Shown: one piece after another, positions 50,561 to 64,000 of the stretch
How the letters are laid out: each line of letters opens with the position of its first letter
How positions within the stretch are numbered: the first letter of the stretch is position 1
Source: Apis mellifera
Lineage: Eukaryota; Arthropoda; Insecta; Hymenoptera; Apidae
NCBI RefSeq assembly: GCF_003254395.2
Contig: NC_037645.1
Coordinates: 3,773,406-3,837,405 of the forward strand
Length of the DNA: 64,000 nucleotides
Direction of reading: 5' to 3'
Notes under the pieces: generated by a model
The model's database searches: none
Seen by the model: only the letters and a program-made list of their open reading frames with translations
Told to the model about the DNA's origin: nothing
Translations under genes and position numbers: made by a program

Positions 50561-53500
50561 GATCACGGCCTTTCTTCTTTCGAAAAAAATCGAGCGGACG
50601 AAAATATTTATTCTGACAAGAGGTGATTTCACGAACGATGGAGTACGAGGAATTCTCCCTTCTTGTGAGCAGAAAAAATAAAGATATTGAATTATCGGGT
50701 CAATATAAGGAAAGAAATCAAGAAGATCTATATCATAAACTATACATTACAAATAATTTGATATATATATATATATATATATTTATATTAGGAATAATTT
50801 ATTAATAGCGTTAATTATGAGAAATAATGAGCTAATTTTACGGACTGTTAGCAAGAAAGAATACAGATGGTAAATCGAGACACGGTATGGGGCATATAAA
50901 AATAGCTCGTAATCACGCCATGGAAAAACAGATTCCACCCACATGTGAAGCTTGCAGAACTCGATTCATAATAAAACATAAATTGGATTTAAAAACAGGA
51001 AATACATTTTTTTTTTAAAAAAAGAAAAAACTTAAAATTGCTTCGAAACGTACGTATCGTAAAATGATACATATAAAAATTAAAGATTGTAGATCATTCC
51101 TATGATTTTATAATTTTATATTGTTTTATAGTTTCATCGATCTTCTTCTTATTGGAAAAAAAAAGAATTAAAAAAAGATAACGAAAAGAGTGGATATCAA
51201 TTATATCGATTTAGAAGATTATCAATATCTTTTACGATCTACAATCTTATTATAGAAAAAAGATTAAAGAGACGTCACTTTTTTTTATATCATATCAGAT
51301 TTAATATATAATAAAATAGAGCACTTCAAACAAAATCAATCAAACAAAAAATAATATCAACTTTATATTTGTCCCGATTATTTTCACAATCAATCAATTC
51401 TAATATTAAAAAAAAATGACTTTTAAAAATAATATGTAAAGCTTGCCGAGTATATTTGAAAGGAATATATATACTCATTGTGCTTCTTCCACTTCCTTCG
51501 CTCGCCTCTTTCTTCCTTTCGTCGTCCGCCACGAAATTCACGAACCGTGATGCGAGATGCATTTCAGCTTCTCGAGCGTGCACGCCGGAACGTGAGGCCG
51601 ATCAGAAATTGGTTCACTTTCGTTCCATGTCGAGTAACCCTTTCTCGACTCGTTCGATTCGATTCAGAGCGCACTTTCTCGCGGCGTCTTCTCCGCCATT
51701 TTTGGTACGTCTTTTTTTGTAGTAACAATCGATCGAACTTACATAAAAGACTTATCGAAACTGTATACAATTTTATGTGTTCTTGCATATAATATCCAAA
51801 TTTCACGTTAAGATACAAGAAAAAATAGTTGTGAGAATAAGTAAGAGAATAATATTTATATTTGATTGAAATTAAATAATTAAAATTAAGATTCCTTTGA
51901 AATTCTCTTACATCATATTCTGATTATAATCATTAAAAAGTGGAAAAAGAAAAAATATATTCAAGAAGAAAATAATTTGAAAAATTTGCTTCTAGTTGAA
52001 ATATCATTAAAGATCGTTAGCTCCTCGAGAGATCATCGAATTAATGGTAACCAGTGATACGATAAATCACAAGATTCGAAGAGAAGTTCGGATGCTCGAT
52101 CCATGCACGAACCGGGAACTCGAATGGCTTCGCGCCAGCTTCCGGTCGGGCTCGAGAACGGCCACGTATAAATCTTCGAAGCATGCGATCTGCACGGTGC
52201 GATCGGCCCGTTCACCACCGCGAAAACAGACGTCAACGTCGAATTTACATATTATCTCAACCTCGGGATTCGTATAAATAATAAACGAGTCACGAGCCGA
52301 AACATGGAACGGAATTAACCACGGATCTTTTTCAAATTCATGAAAAGATGAATTGAATTTAGTATAATATTGTAGAATAGTATTGGAGAGGAAAATTAAT
52401 TATTCGAGAATCGAAATATCGAAAGTATGATGATTATTAAAATTAATGTATATTCTAAATTATATTTTTCGATATTCAAGAAATTTCAAGGATCAAATGT
52501 ATATCATTTTTATAGATTGTTGTTATTCTATAATGTAAAAAATTCTTTATATTAAATCGAAATAATTGATTAATTGAATTCATAAAATCGATGGATTTGT
52601 TGAAGCTTTCCTATATAAGATTCGTTTCGAATCTTTCCTATATCAATAATAATTTAATAATCTTTAAATGATACTATATCAGCTCTTAGAGTGATACATT
52701 ATTTCGATAATTTTCTTATCTTGGATGGAGCAAAAATTATAATCGTGAATTCTGAAAACTTTTATCTATTTTCTTATCTTATTTTTGAATATGAAATATA
52801 ATTAAGTTTTTTTCCGAAATTCAAGAGAAGAAAAAAGAATTTTATCCTAGAAGAATAATTTACATCCGTTTAATAAATTTCTGATGAATCTAGAACAAGG
52901 GCAATTTGTATGATTATGAAACGAACTTGAATTAAAATTTATTTTGATTAAAAAATGCATAAATTCCTTTTCTATGTTTATCTATAATTTGTTTACAGAT
53001 GTAATTCATCAGAAATTAAATTAATATTATAATATATTAATAAACACAGAAAAAATTGGAAGGAAAACAACTTTTTCTTTCACACACAAAAAAAAAAGAG
53101 AAAAAAGAAAAAGAAAAAACGGATATCTTTTTCACTCGCTAAATCCACTTTCATCGTGAAACATTTTTTTTTAAGAGACATCAGACGTCGGTTTCATTTA
53201 ACAGATACGTGAATTCCTTCTGTGAGAGTTACGCGATCAATAATTATTCTCACATGCACGTTAACAAACGTTGACTCATCGTTTGAGATATATCCAAACC
53301 GTGGAATTGGCGAGTTTCGAAGGGAGATTACATTGTTTAACATTGGAGAATTCTCGTATTTGCAGTTAACTCTTCGAGAATGTTTGATTATTTAATGGAA
53401 ATATCTACAAAACGTATTCGAATCTATTTTCGTATTATATAAAATATAATTTTTTCTCAAACTAAACTGTTCATCAACAAATTAGATAAATTGTATTTAT

Positions 53501-54839
53501 TTACAAGAATCTTACAATTTCCATCTTGGAAATATATAATAAAATTGAAATCGAGAAGAAGAAAAGGTATAACGATTGAAATTACTTTGTTATATATATT
53601 GTTATTTTATGAAATTACACCTTGGAAATTAAATAAAAATTCAATATTCAATTTAGAGAAAGAAGTACGTCCGAAATACGTTCTCTTTCGTCATATTGAT
53701 TAAATAAAAAGTTATCCCAGTAACTTTCTTATATTACGAAAGTTATTACACACAGTTTGTCTCGATTATTAGCTCCTTTACTCTAATAAGAAGGTAAGTA
53801 ATGAGAAAGTAAGAGGATACAATATTCACGTTCCCTACGAAATAATAAATATACGTACGCACATATATATATATATACGAAGAGGTTAGAAATCATTGCG
53901 CGGGAAATTCAAAAGGAGCAAAGGTTAACCGTCGCTAATTTTAATTTCGTTCAGAGAAATCAATGCCTATGATTATATCATTATCACAGACATTGATTGA
54001 CACCACCCAACTATATTCTCCGTCATTAATCTACCAATCGACTGTAACACGCTGTAATTCATTTGAACGTTGAACGTTGAACGTTCGTTCGCTCGCGTTC
54101 TACGCAAGAGATCTTGAAATAATCTTGAGGGGAAACAAGTAGCAACAGATTTTATCCCAGAAATGAAATTAATAATAATATACGATAAGTCGTGTTCGTT
54201 ATTGTTTGCGTTAAAGAAATGTTTCTCAAAAAAAAAAAAGATTAAAATTTTTCCAATCCAATCCTCTCGAGATTTATTACTCGGGAGGAATGATTTATAA
54301 AATAAATATTAGAGAATAATTTCGTAAGAGTAACGTTTCTCGTCCACGATTTCGATCGAATACCTTCGTAGACGGTGATCGTCGTGCAATAAAGAGAAAC
54401 GACCGAGGCTCGTGCGCGTATTTATGCGGTTTAAGTAATTCGAATTAAATTATAGTCGACGGAAATTGAGGAACAATTAAGAAGGTAATGGTAATACCTT
54501 TACGTCAGCGAGGAAATGATTATGCGTGTATATAATTTGTAAACGCGTAAACAGGCATCAAAACGGGTATTGGGAAATTCGTGAAATGATAAAGAATTGA
54601 TAATTTTATATTATAAATGAATTTTTTTGATTTAATGAAATTAAATTTGTTTGAAGAAAAATTCCATCGTGGACATTCCATTATTGGAATGAGAGAGAGA
54701 AATCTTATCTATCGAAGAGAAGAATTTTCTGTAACTGTAATATAGAATAACAAGTAGGATAAAAATATGTAATTTCTATTAATGTATTTAAATCTCATTC
54801 ATGGGATTATTACAAATTCATCGATAAATTATCCCTACT
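50561..54839. other. Gene-free DNA with two GC-richer patches
   Basis: A (TA)n run lies at about 50760-50780. Islands at 51480-51720 and 52030-52320 have balanced composition and open frames on both strands with no family match. The rest is A+T-rich, including a purine run near 53090-53120 and a short TA run near 53862-53876. Confidence 0.4.
54064..54085. repeat. Three tandem TGAACGT units
   Basis: A 7-bp unit is repeated three times and runs into a mirrored CGTTCGTTCG stretch, giving a small palindromic cluster. Confidence 0.75.
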
Positions 54840-56650
54840 TATACTTTCCATCCCGGATGGAATACGAGAAATGGAACTGGTCTAAAAAAATTTTTCGATC
54901 GACTAAGCTGAATGGTCGAAAGTAAAGCCCCCTTCCTTCCCTGCTCGTCATCGAGGAAAATTGCATACCTATTGAAGCGCATCGATACACATCGGTGCAC
55001 GTGCGGCCATTGATTGTCTTCTATTAACGTTTCACGTCCGCGATAACTATTGCGTGTGTTCCAATATCTCGTTTTACACGTCCACGCTTCGCGTTTAAAG
55101 TCGCGTAATAATAATAAGAACTGACGTGCAACTAAGATACGATCCATTTGATTCATTTTACTCTCGATATTACTCTCGATCCATCGAGAGATACGCAGGT
55201 TTTCCAAGCATAATATTAATTCCAAAAACGAAAAACACTAAAATTGGCAACTACTTCGATTCTCTTAAAGGGAAATAAATCTTAACGCAATTTAAATATC
55301 ATTAACCCACGCTCAAAAGCCCCATTATCTTCTTCTTAAAACTAATTTTCTTTATTACACTCAATTTACTTAATGATTTACTTCTTTAACCAACCAACGA
55401 ATATTCCAGCGTTAATATTTTTTTAAAATCGGATCATTTTTGCCGATTTTTCGGGAATTCGTTCGAAGGAATTATTATATTTTATTTTACCAAGCGAGCC
55501 GTAATATTTGCAGCAAAAGTCTGCCGAGCGAAAATCTATTGCTGGCCAGCGACGTAATCGAATGGTAACGCGAGGCTGGGCTGCGGGTGAAAGACCAACT
55601 TTCCACCGAGGAGGATCGTTTCCACCAAGAGGCCGTTTCGAAAAGCGGTTCTCGGACGTAGAACGACCTTGGCTCGCGTTACCTTCGAAGGCGAGCACGG
55701 GTTTCCTGCTCGGCCTGCACGTTTCACCCGGCTTCCGTCCTTATACAATCTACACAGGGCTGTTATTTCTGTGTGTTATTCGCCTTGAGAACGATCGCGA
55801 TACCGCCTCGATTTCCGAGGTAATTCACCTCGATCCTGCAACTCGTTCCTTTCCTCGTGGAACGCGATAATTTACCGACAGTGTTCCTTGGAGGCTGGAT
55901 AGTCGATAGAAACTCGTACAACGAGCATTCGAAAGTTTTATCGTTTTCGAATTTTTCAAAAATTTTCTCCAAGTTTCATTTTTTTCTAAAGAGGAAATTT
56001 TCGATCAAGGAAGATTGTTTAATTCCATTAAATTAAATTAAACATCGATTAGAAGAGGTTCTTTGAAAGGTTCTTCAATCAAAAAAATGTAATCCTCTAG
56101 AGTCATCAATCTCTGAACCTCTCAACGTGTTAACATCCTCGTGTCGATCCTCGTGATGAAAGAAGAGAAAAGAATTTATACCGTCAATTTGTTCCGTTAA
56201 TAGTATCTTCATCTTCGTCAAATCTAAATCTCCGTCGCGTTAAAATTGTGTAAAAATCGGGGGGAGAAATCGATAGGCCGATTGATCGTAAGCCGAGCAT
56301 GACAAATTCATGCTTCGAATCGTCTCGAATTGTTTAAACTTGGGATCGGGTAATCGGCCGCGTGTCCGACCGTTTTCTAGTAAATAGAAAATTCCGCTCG
56401 TTAGGACGGCGGAACGACGGGTTTTCCAGGCTGTTGATTGCTTTAAGCTGCCCATTGATTTCATGGGCCGATGAAGAGCACGCCGAGGCCGGGGTTTTCT
56501 GTAAACGGTACCTTTAAAACGCGTTTACACGGGCAAATACACGGGATCGGTAAATTGGAACGTGTTTACGATCAAAGTTGTACATCGACCATTGGCGCGT
56601 GTTTATTAAACTTTCGATGGATTATCCCGTTGGTATAAATTACCCGCGTT
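54840..56650. other. Cluster of three GC-richer islands
   Basis: The islands at 54840-55200, 55480-55880 and 56240-56650 are separated by A+T-rich spacers. Each carries CpGs and opposing open frames (up to 128 codons on the -, 120 on the + strand) without recognisable protein motifs. The third contains AACGCGTTTACACGGG-type words near 56518-56534 and again similar words near 56590. Best read as a regulatory cluster. Confidence 0.3.
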
Positions 56651-58480
56651 TTGAAACTTGTTTATTAAAATCTTGATACGATGATAAATCGTGTAATTGG
56701 CGGGTTTTTTCGAGACGTATCTCGTAGATGACATTTTTTTCCTTTTCGTCGATGATCTCTATAGAAGCGAAATCGTACGTGGGTTTAACTTTTACCGATA
56801 TCACTCTTGATACAACGTTCTACGTATTCTTTCTATATATATGTATGTATAGTTATGGTAGAGATTATGATCATTCAAGGCCATCCTTCCCACTACCACT
56901 TCAATCGTCGCTACTTTCACAATTTTACCATAAATCTGAACGTTTATTAATATGGACACAGGGAAATGCATCTTCGATGTTTCAATCCGCTAATATTTCA
57001 TTTATAATTTGATACGTGGCTACGATCAAATTTTGCAAATATAATGCCACGGGGAAATCGTTAATATTTATCGTTGAACAAATGGTACCGCGCAATCTAT
57101 CGATCTGGAAGCAATAATTTCTGTTGCAAATGTTCGAACATGCTCGAGCGTAGAAAGTGACGCTTTCTCTATTCATCTTCCAATGATTTTTTTTAATTCT
57201 TGATCCGTAACTGTTAGTTTAGATGGACGAAAAAAGTTTTTTTTGAATGGACAAGCTGTGACAAGAGCTTGAAAAATGAATATTCAAAATGAATTACAAT
57301 GTAACCAATGTTGCAAATATTGATTCGAAACTTGTTATCAGTCTCCAGAAAATTTCGAAATTCATTTTGAAATTATTAATTATTCTTTAAAAAAAAAAAA
57401 AACAAAAGATGTACACATTTTTTATTAATTAGAAGCTGTTAACGCAATTTTTGAGATTATTAATTATTCTTTAAAGAAAAAAAAAAAACAAAAGATATAC
57501 ACATTTTTTATTAATTAGAAGCTGTTAACGCGATTTTTATCGGATAAAAATTTATTTATGATTCGATATACCTAGAGATCGAACAAGAATGTCAAAAATT
57601 ATGCGAATAATTATTATAACCGAATCCATTGACATTTTGTTAATTGTCAATGGTTTGCGCGGGCAGGAACAATTCGTATGTTAATAACGGTGTTTTGTTA
57701 CTATAAATAAATTCGCACGTGACCAGGGAGAAGGTGAGGATAAAATACCTTCGTAAAATAATACGAATGTCGACCGTGCCGCGTTTGGGCCGGCTATGTG
57801 CGGAATACAAATTAACAGTCGAGGAAGAGAAGTTTTATAAGATGATTGTTTGTGGAAAAAAAAAAAAAAGAAAAAAAGAAAAAAATACCTTTTATGTAAG
57901 AAATTACTAAGTAGCGAATTGAATAAATCTTTTGATGCTAGGTAAATGCTTGAAATTGATGAATATATTATTACACGATTAAAAAAATTAATTTATTAGA
58001 ATGCCTTTAAAGTTTAAAGTTTACAAAATAATAAAATACTTTTGAGCGTTTGTTAAAATTGTCTTCATATATATTAACTACTTATGCAATTTGCTTATAA
58101 TGGATGGGCAGCATGGTGTAACATTCTAAAGATATTCATGTAAATTATAAATAAAATTTATTATTTGCAATGTGTTATTCGTAAGAGATCAAGAGTATTG
58201 TTGTGAGAAAACATTGAAAATGAAAGTTGAAATACGAAAATTTCACTCTGGAAAGCGTCTTAATCTCGATAAATCGAACGATTTCTATTCCAACATCTCA
58301 AATATAATTATTATAAACAATCCCTTTTCAAAGAAATTATTTATACAAAAGAATTCTAATTTTTATTCTCCAAAACTTACATATATATTGATCTAAATTT
58401 CTTAGAGAGAAATTATTCGAAAAGTTAAAGGGGAAATTTTTCAGAAAAATCGACCGGTTAATGATAAAAATTCACCGTCC
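56651..58480. other. A+T-rich spacer, no gene seen
   Basis: Apart from the 84-bp tandem duplication this is ordinary A+T-rich DNA with poly-A runs and a short GC-richer patch near 56860-57180. Confidence 0.45.
57372..57538. repeat. Tandem duplication of an 84-bp unit
   Basis: Two nearly identical copies (starting at 57372 and 57456) share ATTATTAATTATTCTTTAAA, a poly-A run, ACACATTTTTTATTAATTAG and AAGCTGTTAACGC. They differ by only a few substitutions and by poly-A length, so the duplication is recent. Confidence 0.85.
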
Positions 58481-61400
58481 ATCCTCTTCCACCCTCGGTT
58501 CATTACAAAGTCGAGGTTCGTCTCGGAATTCCGTCCAAGTCTCGAGAGAGTCTCGATCGTCCGGAACGATCTCGTTTACGTAACGATCTAACGGGCCCCG
58601 CGTTGTGGTACACGCGAACAGCTGCGCCCCATCAAAATGGAAATTTACCCTTGGCTACAATCGACGAATAATGCTCGAACTTTCATCGGGGGGGGAGGGG
58701 GATCAAGATTTGCCGGCGAAATCGATCGAACGGTGTCTCTTGATTGGCGGGAATCATGATGATGATGATGAGGAGTTAGATTTTGAGGTCAATGTTCTTC
58801 AGAGAACGTGAAATTGCTTCGTGAAGATCGTGGAAACGTGATAGAAAAGATTGATGATAAAATAATATGGGATGATAATGATTATCCTTAACGGGTTTAT
58901 CGAAAGTAATTTTCAAACGCGATAGAAGAAAATTGAAATACGAAAATGAGAAATTTCTTTTCTTTCTTTTTTCTTATATTGGACTAATACTTTTCCGAAA
59001 ATTGTGTGACTATTGGATTACAGGATTATTAGGAAACGAAGTAATTGATGAAAAAAGAAAAATGTGTGTGAGGAAAAGGATCGAGGAAAAGAGGAGATAA
59101 TAAACAATGAGAAATAGTTAAGAAATATGAGAGATTGACAGCAAGTGCTAAAAATAACATCATCGGGTTTTGTGGTTACGAACAGGTATTCGAGTACAGC
59201 CACTTCTTCGATAGTATTTAAATATTTTTTCTTTCGTGTGTGTATATCCGATTGGGATGGATGAAACATTTCTTTCGTGGAATTAATCTCTCTCTCCTCG
59301 CCAAATTCCTCACTGATCGTGAGACAGGTTTTTTTTCTTCGACTCCTCTAATCGATCATCATTCTGCCCTTGACCAATAATCAATTTTCAAGGTCGAATC
59401 AATCAAAGGAAACAAGTTTAAATTCAAAGAGTAAAAAAGCGTCTCGAATTTGAGATTTAAAAAAAGACAGGAAGGGAACACGTTTGATCCATTTTAATAT
59501 GTTATTTTTAAACTTGAAATTCTCAAGATTTGGGAGCAAAAAGGAAAGAAAGTTAAAGAAGAGGAGAGAAGAGAAAGCGAACGTACATTCATAAGAGAGA
59601 GAGAGAAAAAAAGGGAAAATTTAAAAAATGTAAAAAGTTTACGAGAAAATTGAATGATATTTTCGTAGAAGAAGAACCTCTTTTTTCGTAGAAAATTAAT
59701 TATTTATTAAAAGAGAAGGTGAGAGGAAAGAAAGGGAAAAAAGGTATGGAAAGATGGAATCGAGGGAAAAAATCAACGCAATATTTGTTAATTAACAAAA
59801 ATGAAAATGTGAACAAAATTTACGAGCGTCGAGTACACGGTGGAGGACGACGGGAAAGTACGGGTAAGTAGGCAGTAGGGAGAATCCTCCGTGGTGAAAG
59901 AGAAAGGCTATGGGAAAGGATGTATAGCAGAACGAGTGGCAGTCGACGTCTCTCTTCACGGTACATCAGCATAGTGACCTTTCGTCGTTACGAAACGCTT
60001 AATACTCCGAGGTTAGACCTTAGACCGGCATCGATACCGATTCCGCTATGTCGGTCGTTTAACTTGCGAAACACGAAACCCTCTTTCGTGATAATTTGCT
60101 CCTCGTAATTACTTAAATTCAACGATTCCAACATCCATAATTTTTTCTTTTTTCGCTTAACACACGTCGAGGAATTCGAAACTCGATCGAAACCCTCTTA
60201 AACAAATAATGGAAGCACGATCATGATGTGAGCGTGACTAAGTTCCTTTCACGATAATCGCTTCTGTTTCATCGTCTCCATAGATAGATTTAATTAAATG
60301 TTTGCAACGTTATAATTATTCCATCTGTAATATGCATCTGTTCAATTTCAATTCGAAGAGTAAAGCGAATTAAAATAATGTTCAACATCGAGCAGAGATT
60401 GCAACGAATCTCTCTTATCCTCTTTACCATTAGCCATATTCATGGACGATCGCCAAGTAATATCAGGAAGATAGAATATTAGAAAACAACTTCCAACAGG
60501 TATTCCCAGCGAGGATCGAAAAAATTCTTACGAGTTCCTAACGGTTCCCCGTAATACTCGCCTCGGCTCGTTAACGCGTATCGCCGTCCGACGAATATTA
60601 GATAACAGAATTATGGTGTACCGCGTGACGTGAACTGGTCCATGGGTAATAACGGGTTAAATAAAGATTGAATGCCTCGGCACACGGGGATATAGACAAA
60701 CGACCGGGACAAAAACGTCTCCGGATGTTCTACTTGTTTCTGGTAATCGTATACCGAAGACCGGCGTAATTCCGTTATGCAACTTCGATCGAGAGGATGC
60801 GTGGAGGAATCGTCGGTGACGTTTTTGATTTTAATGCTGTATACCGTACGAACGCGTGAAAAACCGCGGAAACATTGCTCGATCGAACGTGTAGAACGTG
60901 AAATCGTTGCGCGAGAGAGATGAACGATGGAGGGCACGCATGGATGGACTCGGCCCATCCCTCCACCAACAATCGAAGACGAGACGTAATAATCCTACGA
61001 ATATTTATCCTTCTTTCTATTCCGTTTAATAACAATTGACAAAAGAGGCAAGTTGTAAAGTGTAAAATTTTGAGTCAGGAATTTCTGTGCACCGTGCATT
61101 TGAATGAGAGAAATTAGAAATTGAAATAGTGGAAATTTGTTTGGTTATTTTAAAGGAATCCCGGTAAAAACATTCCGTTTGGATTGTTTTCTCGAAGAGT
61201 TTGAACGAGGGGAAAAACAGATAAATCGAGAAATTTGCTAAAAAAAGAAACCTTGTGAATGGGATGAAGAATTTTCAGCGAAGAATTTTCTACTCGACTA
61301 ATATCATTGCAATTTGATTGTATACTTAGAAGATCTTGCGTGTAATCTGAATAAAAATTATTCTTTTTTTTTTTTTGCATAGAGAAGGAAGATCGGTTAA

Positions 61401-64000
61401 GCGTGCGAACACGAAGATTACTTTAAAGTAGCAAGGTTATGCAATGTAATGCGATAATTGCATCCAATAACATGGTTCCGTTATATAATTCTGCATCCTT
61501 CGCGAGCCTCGTAACGACAGGAATTTCGCGTGCATTATCATCTGTTGATTTATCTCGTTACAATTGCCGGAAATTGATGATTGTTATTTAATTGAAAACT
61601 ACCTTAAACTTTTTTGCACTCGTTAACGACGCAACTTTCCAGATTGTTGTGCTCATTGCGCACCCTGGTGAAATAAAACCGTACCAGTAATAATTTAATC
61701 TAATAAACAAACAATTCCGTAACTTGGTATATTCTTAAATTACGATAAAAAAAATACGTATACGCAAAATAATATAAAATAATGTTAAATATTCAAAGAT
61801 TAATTCAACTTCGTTTTATAAATACCGCCATCATCGTGATCCCACCATCAGTCACGAACCATGTCTAGGACGAGTCTCTCCAAAACTCTTTTCCAATTCG
61901 AATCACGCGCGATTCGTGGACACGTCGAAGGCAATTGGCCAGACAGATTTCTCGTGTATATGCCAGGTCATTTCTAAATACTGCTTGGTATTACGCAACA
62001 CGGCCCCTATATATTCGCGACAAACACGGTAAAAAGATGAGAGCGGGACTTCATCTTCGACTTTCGCAACTCGGTAACAATCAAACGCGAACGCGACGCG
62101 GCGTTTAAAGTGTCACTAAGACGAATGATCACCCCCACTGAGCGAATGTTACCGATCGTGCTCGAGTTTCAGTAACTCGACTCACTTCGGTAATCTTCGC
62201 CCTTGGGACAGGAATTACCGTACGGAATGAGCGTCACGTACAAACGAATGTATATTTCGTTTTCTAGATTGCGAACGAGGATGGGTTGGTTTCGTGTGAC
62301 GAAAATCATAATAATCGGTGGATAATATTCGATCAAATTGTCCCACGTTGTTCTCGATCGTATATTCTTGGCGCGTAACGATTAAGAGCTGTGGGCAAGG
62401 TGTTGAATAGGTTAGGTTGGACGACTCTCGGACGACGAGGTTGAGTCACGCGATTGAATTGATTGGGAAGAAAAAAAAAAAAAGAAATAACCGTGAGAGA
62501 AGGTTAAACAAGTCCCGATGGACGGGAACGATTTGTCTTTCTAACACCTCTAGTTGGCGAAAAGAAACACCTGCGCGCGGCAATTGGACTTCCTTCTATG
62601 GAAGAATTTCTTTTTTTGGAGAGTGAATTCGTTCTTTGAAACGTACGCTCATAAAAAAGGAACGAGGTTAAATATTTGTTGAAAATTAATTATTATACGT
62701 AATTTCATTTGTCACCTTTTTATTTTCTTATGGAGAAAAATTGCAAACTTTTCTCGATAACGTTTAAAAAAATTTGTCAATTTTTTAGCAAGTTCGCAAG
62801 AAGTTTACAGAAAATTAATTATATTTCAAACTTATGTCATCGTGAAGAGATATTACGACAATATAACACATCTTAATATTAAAACTCAAGATTTGTCGAT
62901 TTTCTCCTAAAAATTGACGAGTTTGACAGTTGACGATGATTGGTTGAGAAGATAATGGGAAAACATTAAACAAAGATGACAAAGCCACTGATGTTTTGTA
63001 AAAAATTATCGGAATAACGGCTGATCATTGAATAGCTCTTCTGGTGAATGGCAAAATCATTCGAACGAACGATCTTTTAACAGCTCTACGAAGAATACAG
63101 AGACGAAGAAGAGCATTAAAATGCACCGGTACGCTCCGTGTTCCCTATTCTCTTCGTAACCCATTATACAAGGTGGTCCGCCAAAAACAATGGATTCGTC
63201 ATGTCCTTTGTCGTGAACAAGACACATAGGAAAAAAAATTTGTCGTGACAAAATATGAATATTTTTCAGAGACACGAAGATAATTAGTTAGAAAGGCTAT
63301 TTTTCTACGTTATGTTCAAAATAATCGATGTTTTTTCATATGCGAAATCACGTATTTCTATGTTTCTATGTAACATTGCGAAAGTTTGTTTGTTCGTGTT
63401 CTTAAGAGGGTAAAATGCTCTCTACTCGAGAATTGTGAGAGATTCGCTTGAAAAATTTTTGAACATCAAAGGGAACTCGCTTCCTCAAACAATAATAAAA
63501 TAACAGTAACGAGAAATAGATGAAAAATCATTTCTTCTTCAAACAACTTCTCTACCTTTCTTATTCTTAAAAAAAAAAATATTATTTCCTCCAATCTCTT
63601 TTATATGATTCATGTAAGAAAGATCCGATTCAAAAATGATTCCGTACATTAATTTTCATTTTTTTTTAAAATAATTCTTTTGTATCGATGATGAAAAATA
63701 TGGCGTTTTTCGGTATCGCGTCGTCGTCAGATCTCAATGAACGAAATCGAGAGCGGCGAGAAAGGAATTCTAAGGGCAATCGTCGCTTTCACACGTCGAG
63801 GAAAGGTCTTTCGGAGAAAGCAACGCGGCGAGGCACTTCCTGTCTGTCCATCTGCGCGGCAGCCATCTTTCTTCTAATATTTTTAGACTATCTTTCTTTG
63901 TTTCCTTCGATATTTGCTCGTGGTTCACTAACGATAACGGCGAGATAACGGCGAATAAAAAAGATAATAATTGGAAGAAGAATCGAACGTGCTCTTATAA
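58481..64000. other. Gene-free DNA rich in CpG islands, right end
   Basis: Islands lie at about 58480-58800 (with a GAT run near 58757-58770), 59820-60120, 60500-61000, 61380-61680, 61840-62600 and 63680-63950, separated by A+T-rich spacers and purine runs. The 61840-62250 island is the densest (GCGAACGCGACGCGGCG near 62088). Frames of up to 115 codons occur on both strands but carry no recognisable domains, and no exon chain could be assembled. The islands may be regulatory DNA or noncoding exons of a gene beyond the window. Confidence 0.35.

Noticed and set aside
1..64000. tRNA, rRNA, CRISPR array, autonomous transposon or integrated virus
   Set aside because: No cloverleaf with intact A and B boxes, no rRNA words, no regular spacer-repeat array, and no transposase, reverse transcriptase or viral replication motif was found by reading; a dedicated search could still find weak cases.

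Overview
The window looks like an insect nuclear genome, most likely a bee (Apis-like hymenopteran). This rests on the very high A+T content, introns mostly 70-200 nt long, many CpG-containing islands, TA/GA microsatellites, and four multi-exon genes whose proteins are close to conserved animal families. No bacterial operons, rRNA, tRNA or CRISPR arrays were seen. The species call is inference; the gene models were read directly, and every splice junction conforms to GT..AG and keeps the reading frame.

Layout. Positions 1-6.5 kb are very A+T-rich and gene-free apart from a few small GC-richer islands. Positions 6.7-13.6 kb hold a compact cluster of three genes. The first is a gamma-class p24 cargo receptor (TMED7-like, + strand, 3 exons). 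The second is CDK5RAP3/C53/LZAP (+ strand, 9 exons). The third is a secreted group I/II-type phospholipase A2 (- strand, 5 exons) that converges on CDK5RAP3. Positions 13.7-22.2 kb are gene-free and carry a structured duplicated repeat at 17.6-18.3 kb. Positions 22.2-24.8 kb hold a - strand type II membrane glycosyltransferase of family GT92 (two coding exons plus a spliced 5'UTR). Its upstream exon must lie further right.

From about 25 kb to the end no coding gene could be supported. Here the composition changes: the DNA is less A+T-rich, and CpG-bearing islands of 200-700 bp alternate with A+T-rich spacers, homopurine runs and microsatellites. This could be a long 5' intron of the glycosyltransferase, intergenic regulatory DNA, or part of a neighbouring large gene; the sequence alone does not decide.

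Functionally, three of the four genes touch the secretory pathway. TMED7 acts in ER-Golgi cargo transport, CDK5RAP3 in ER-associated ufmylation and ER-phagy, and GT92 in Golgi glycosylation; the PLA2 is itself exported. This is probably coincidence rather than a co-regulated unit. I did not find a convincing undescribed system. The signals best worth a second look are the AGGTCA-rich inverted-repeat island near 46.4 kb, the GATGGCGCC duplicated element near 17.6-18.3 kb, the ATCGAT palindrome array near 4.7 kb, and the CACGTG hairpin near 41.8 kb.
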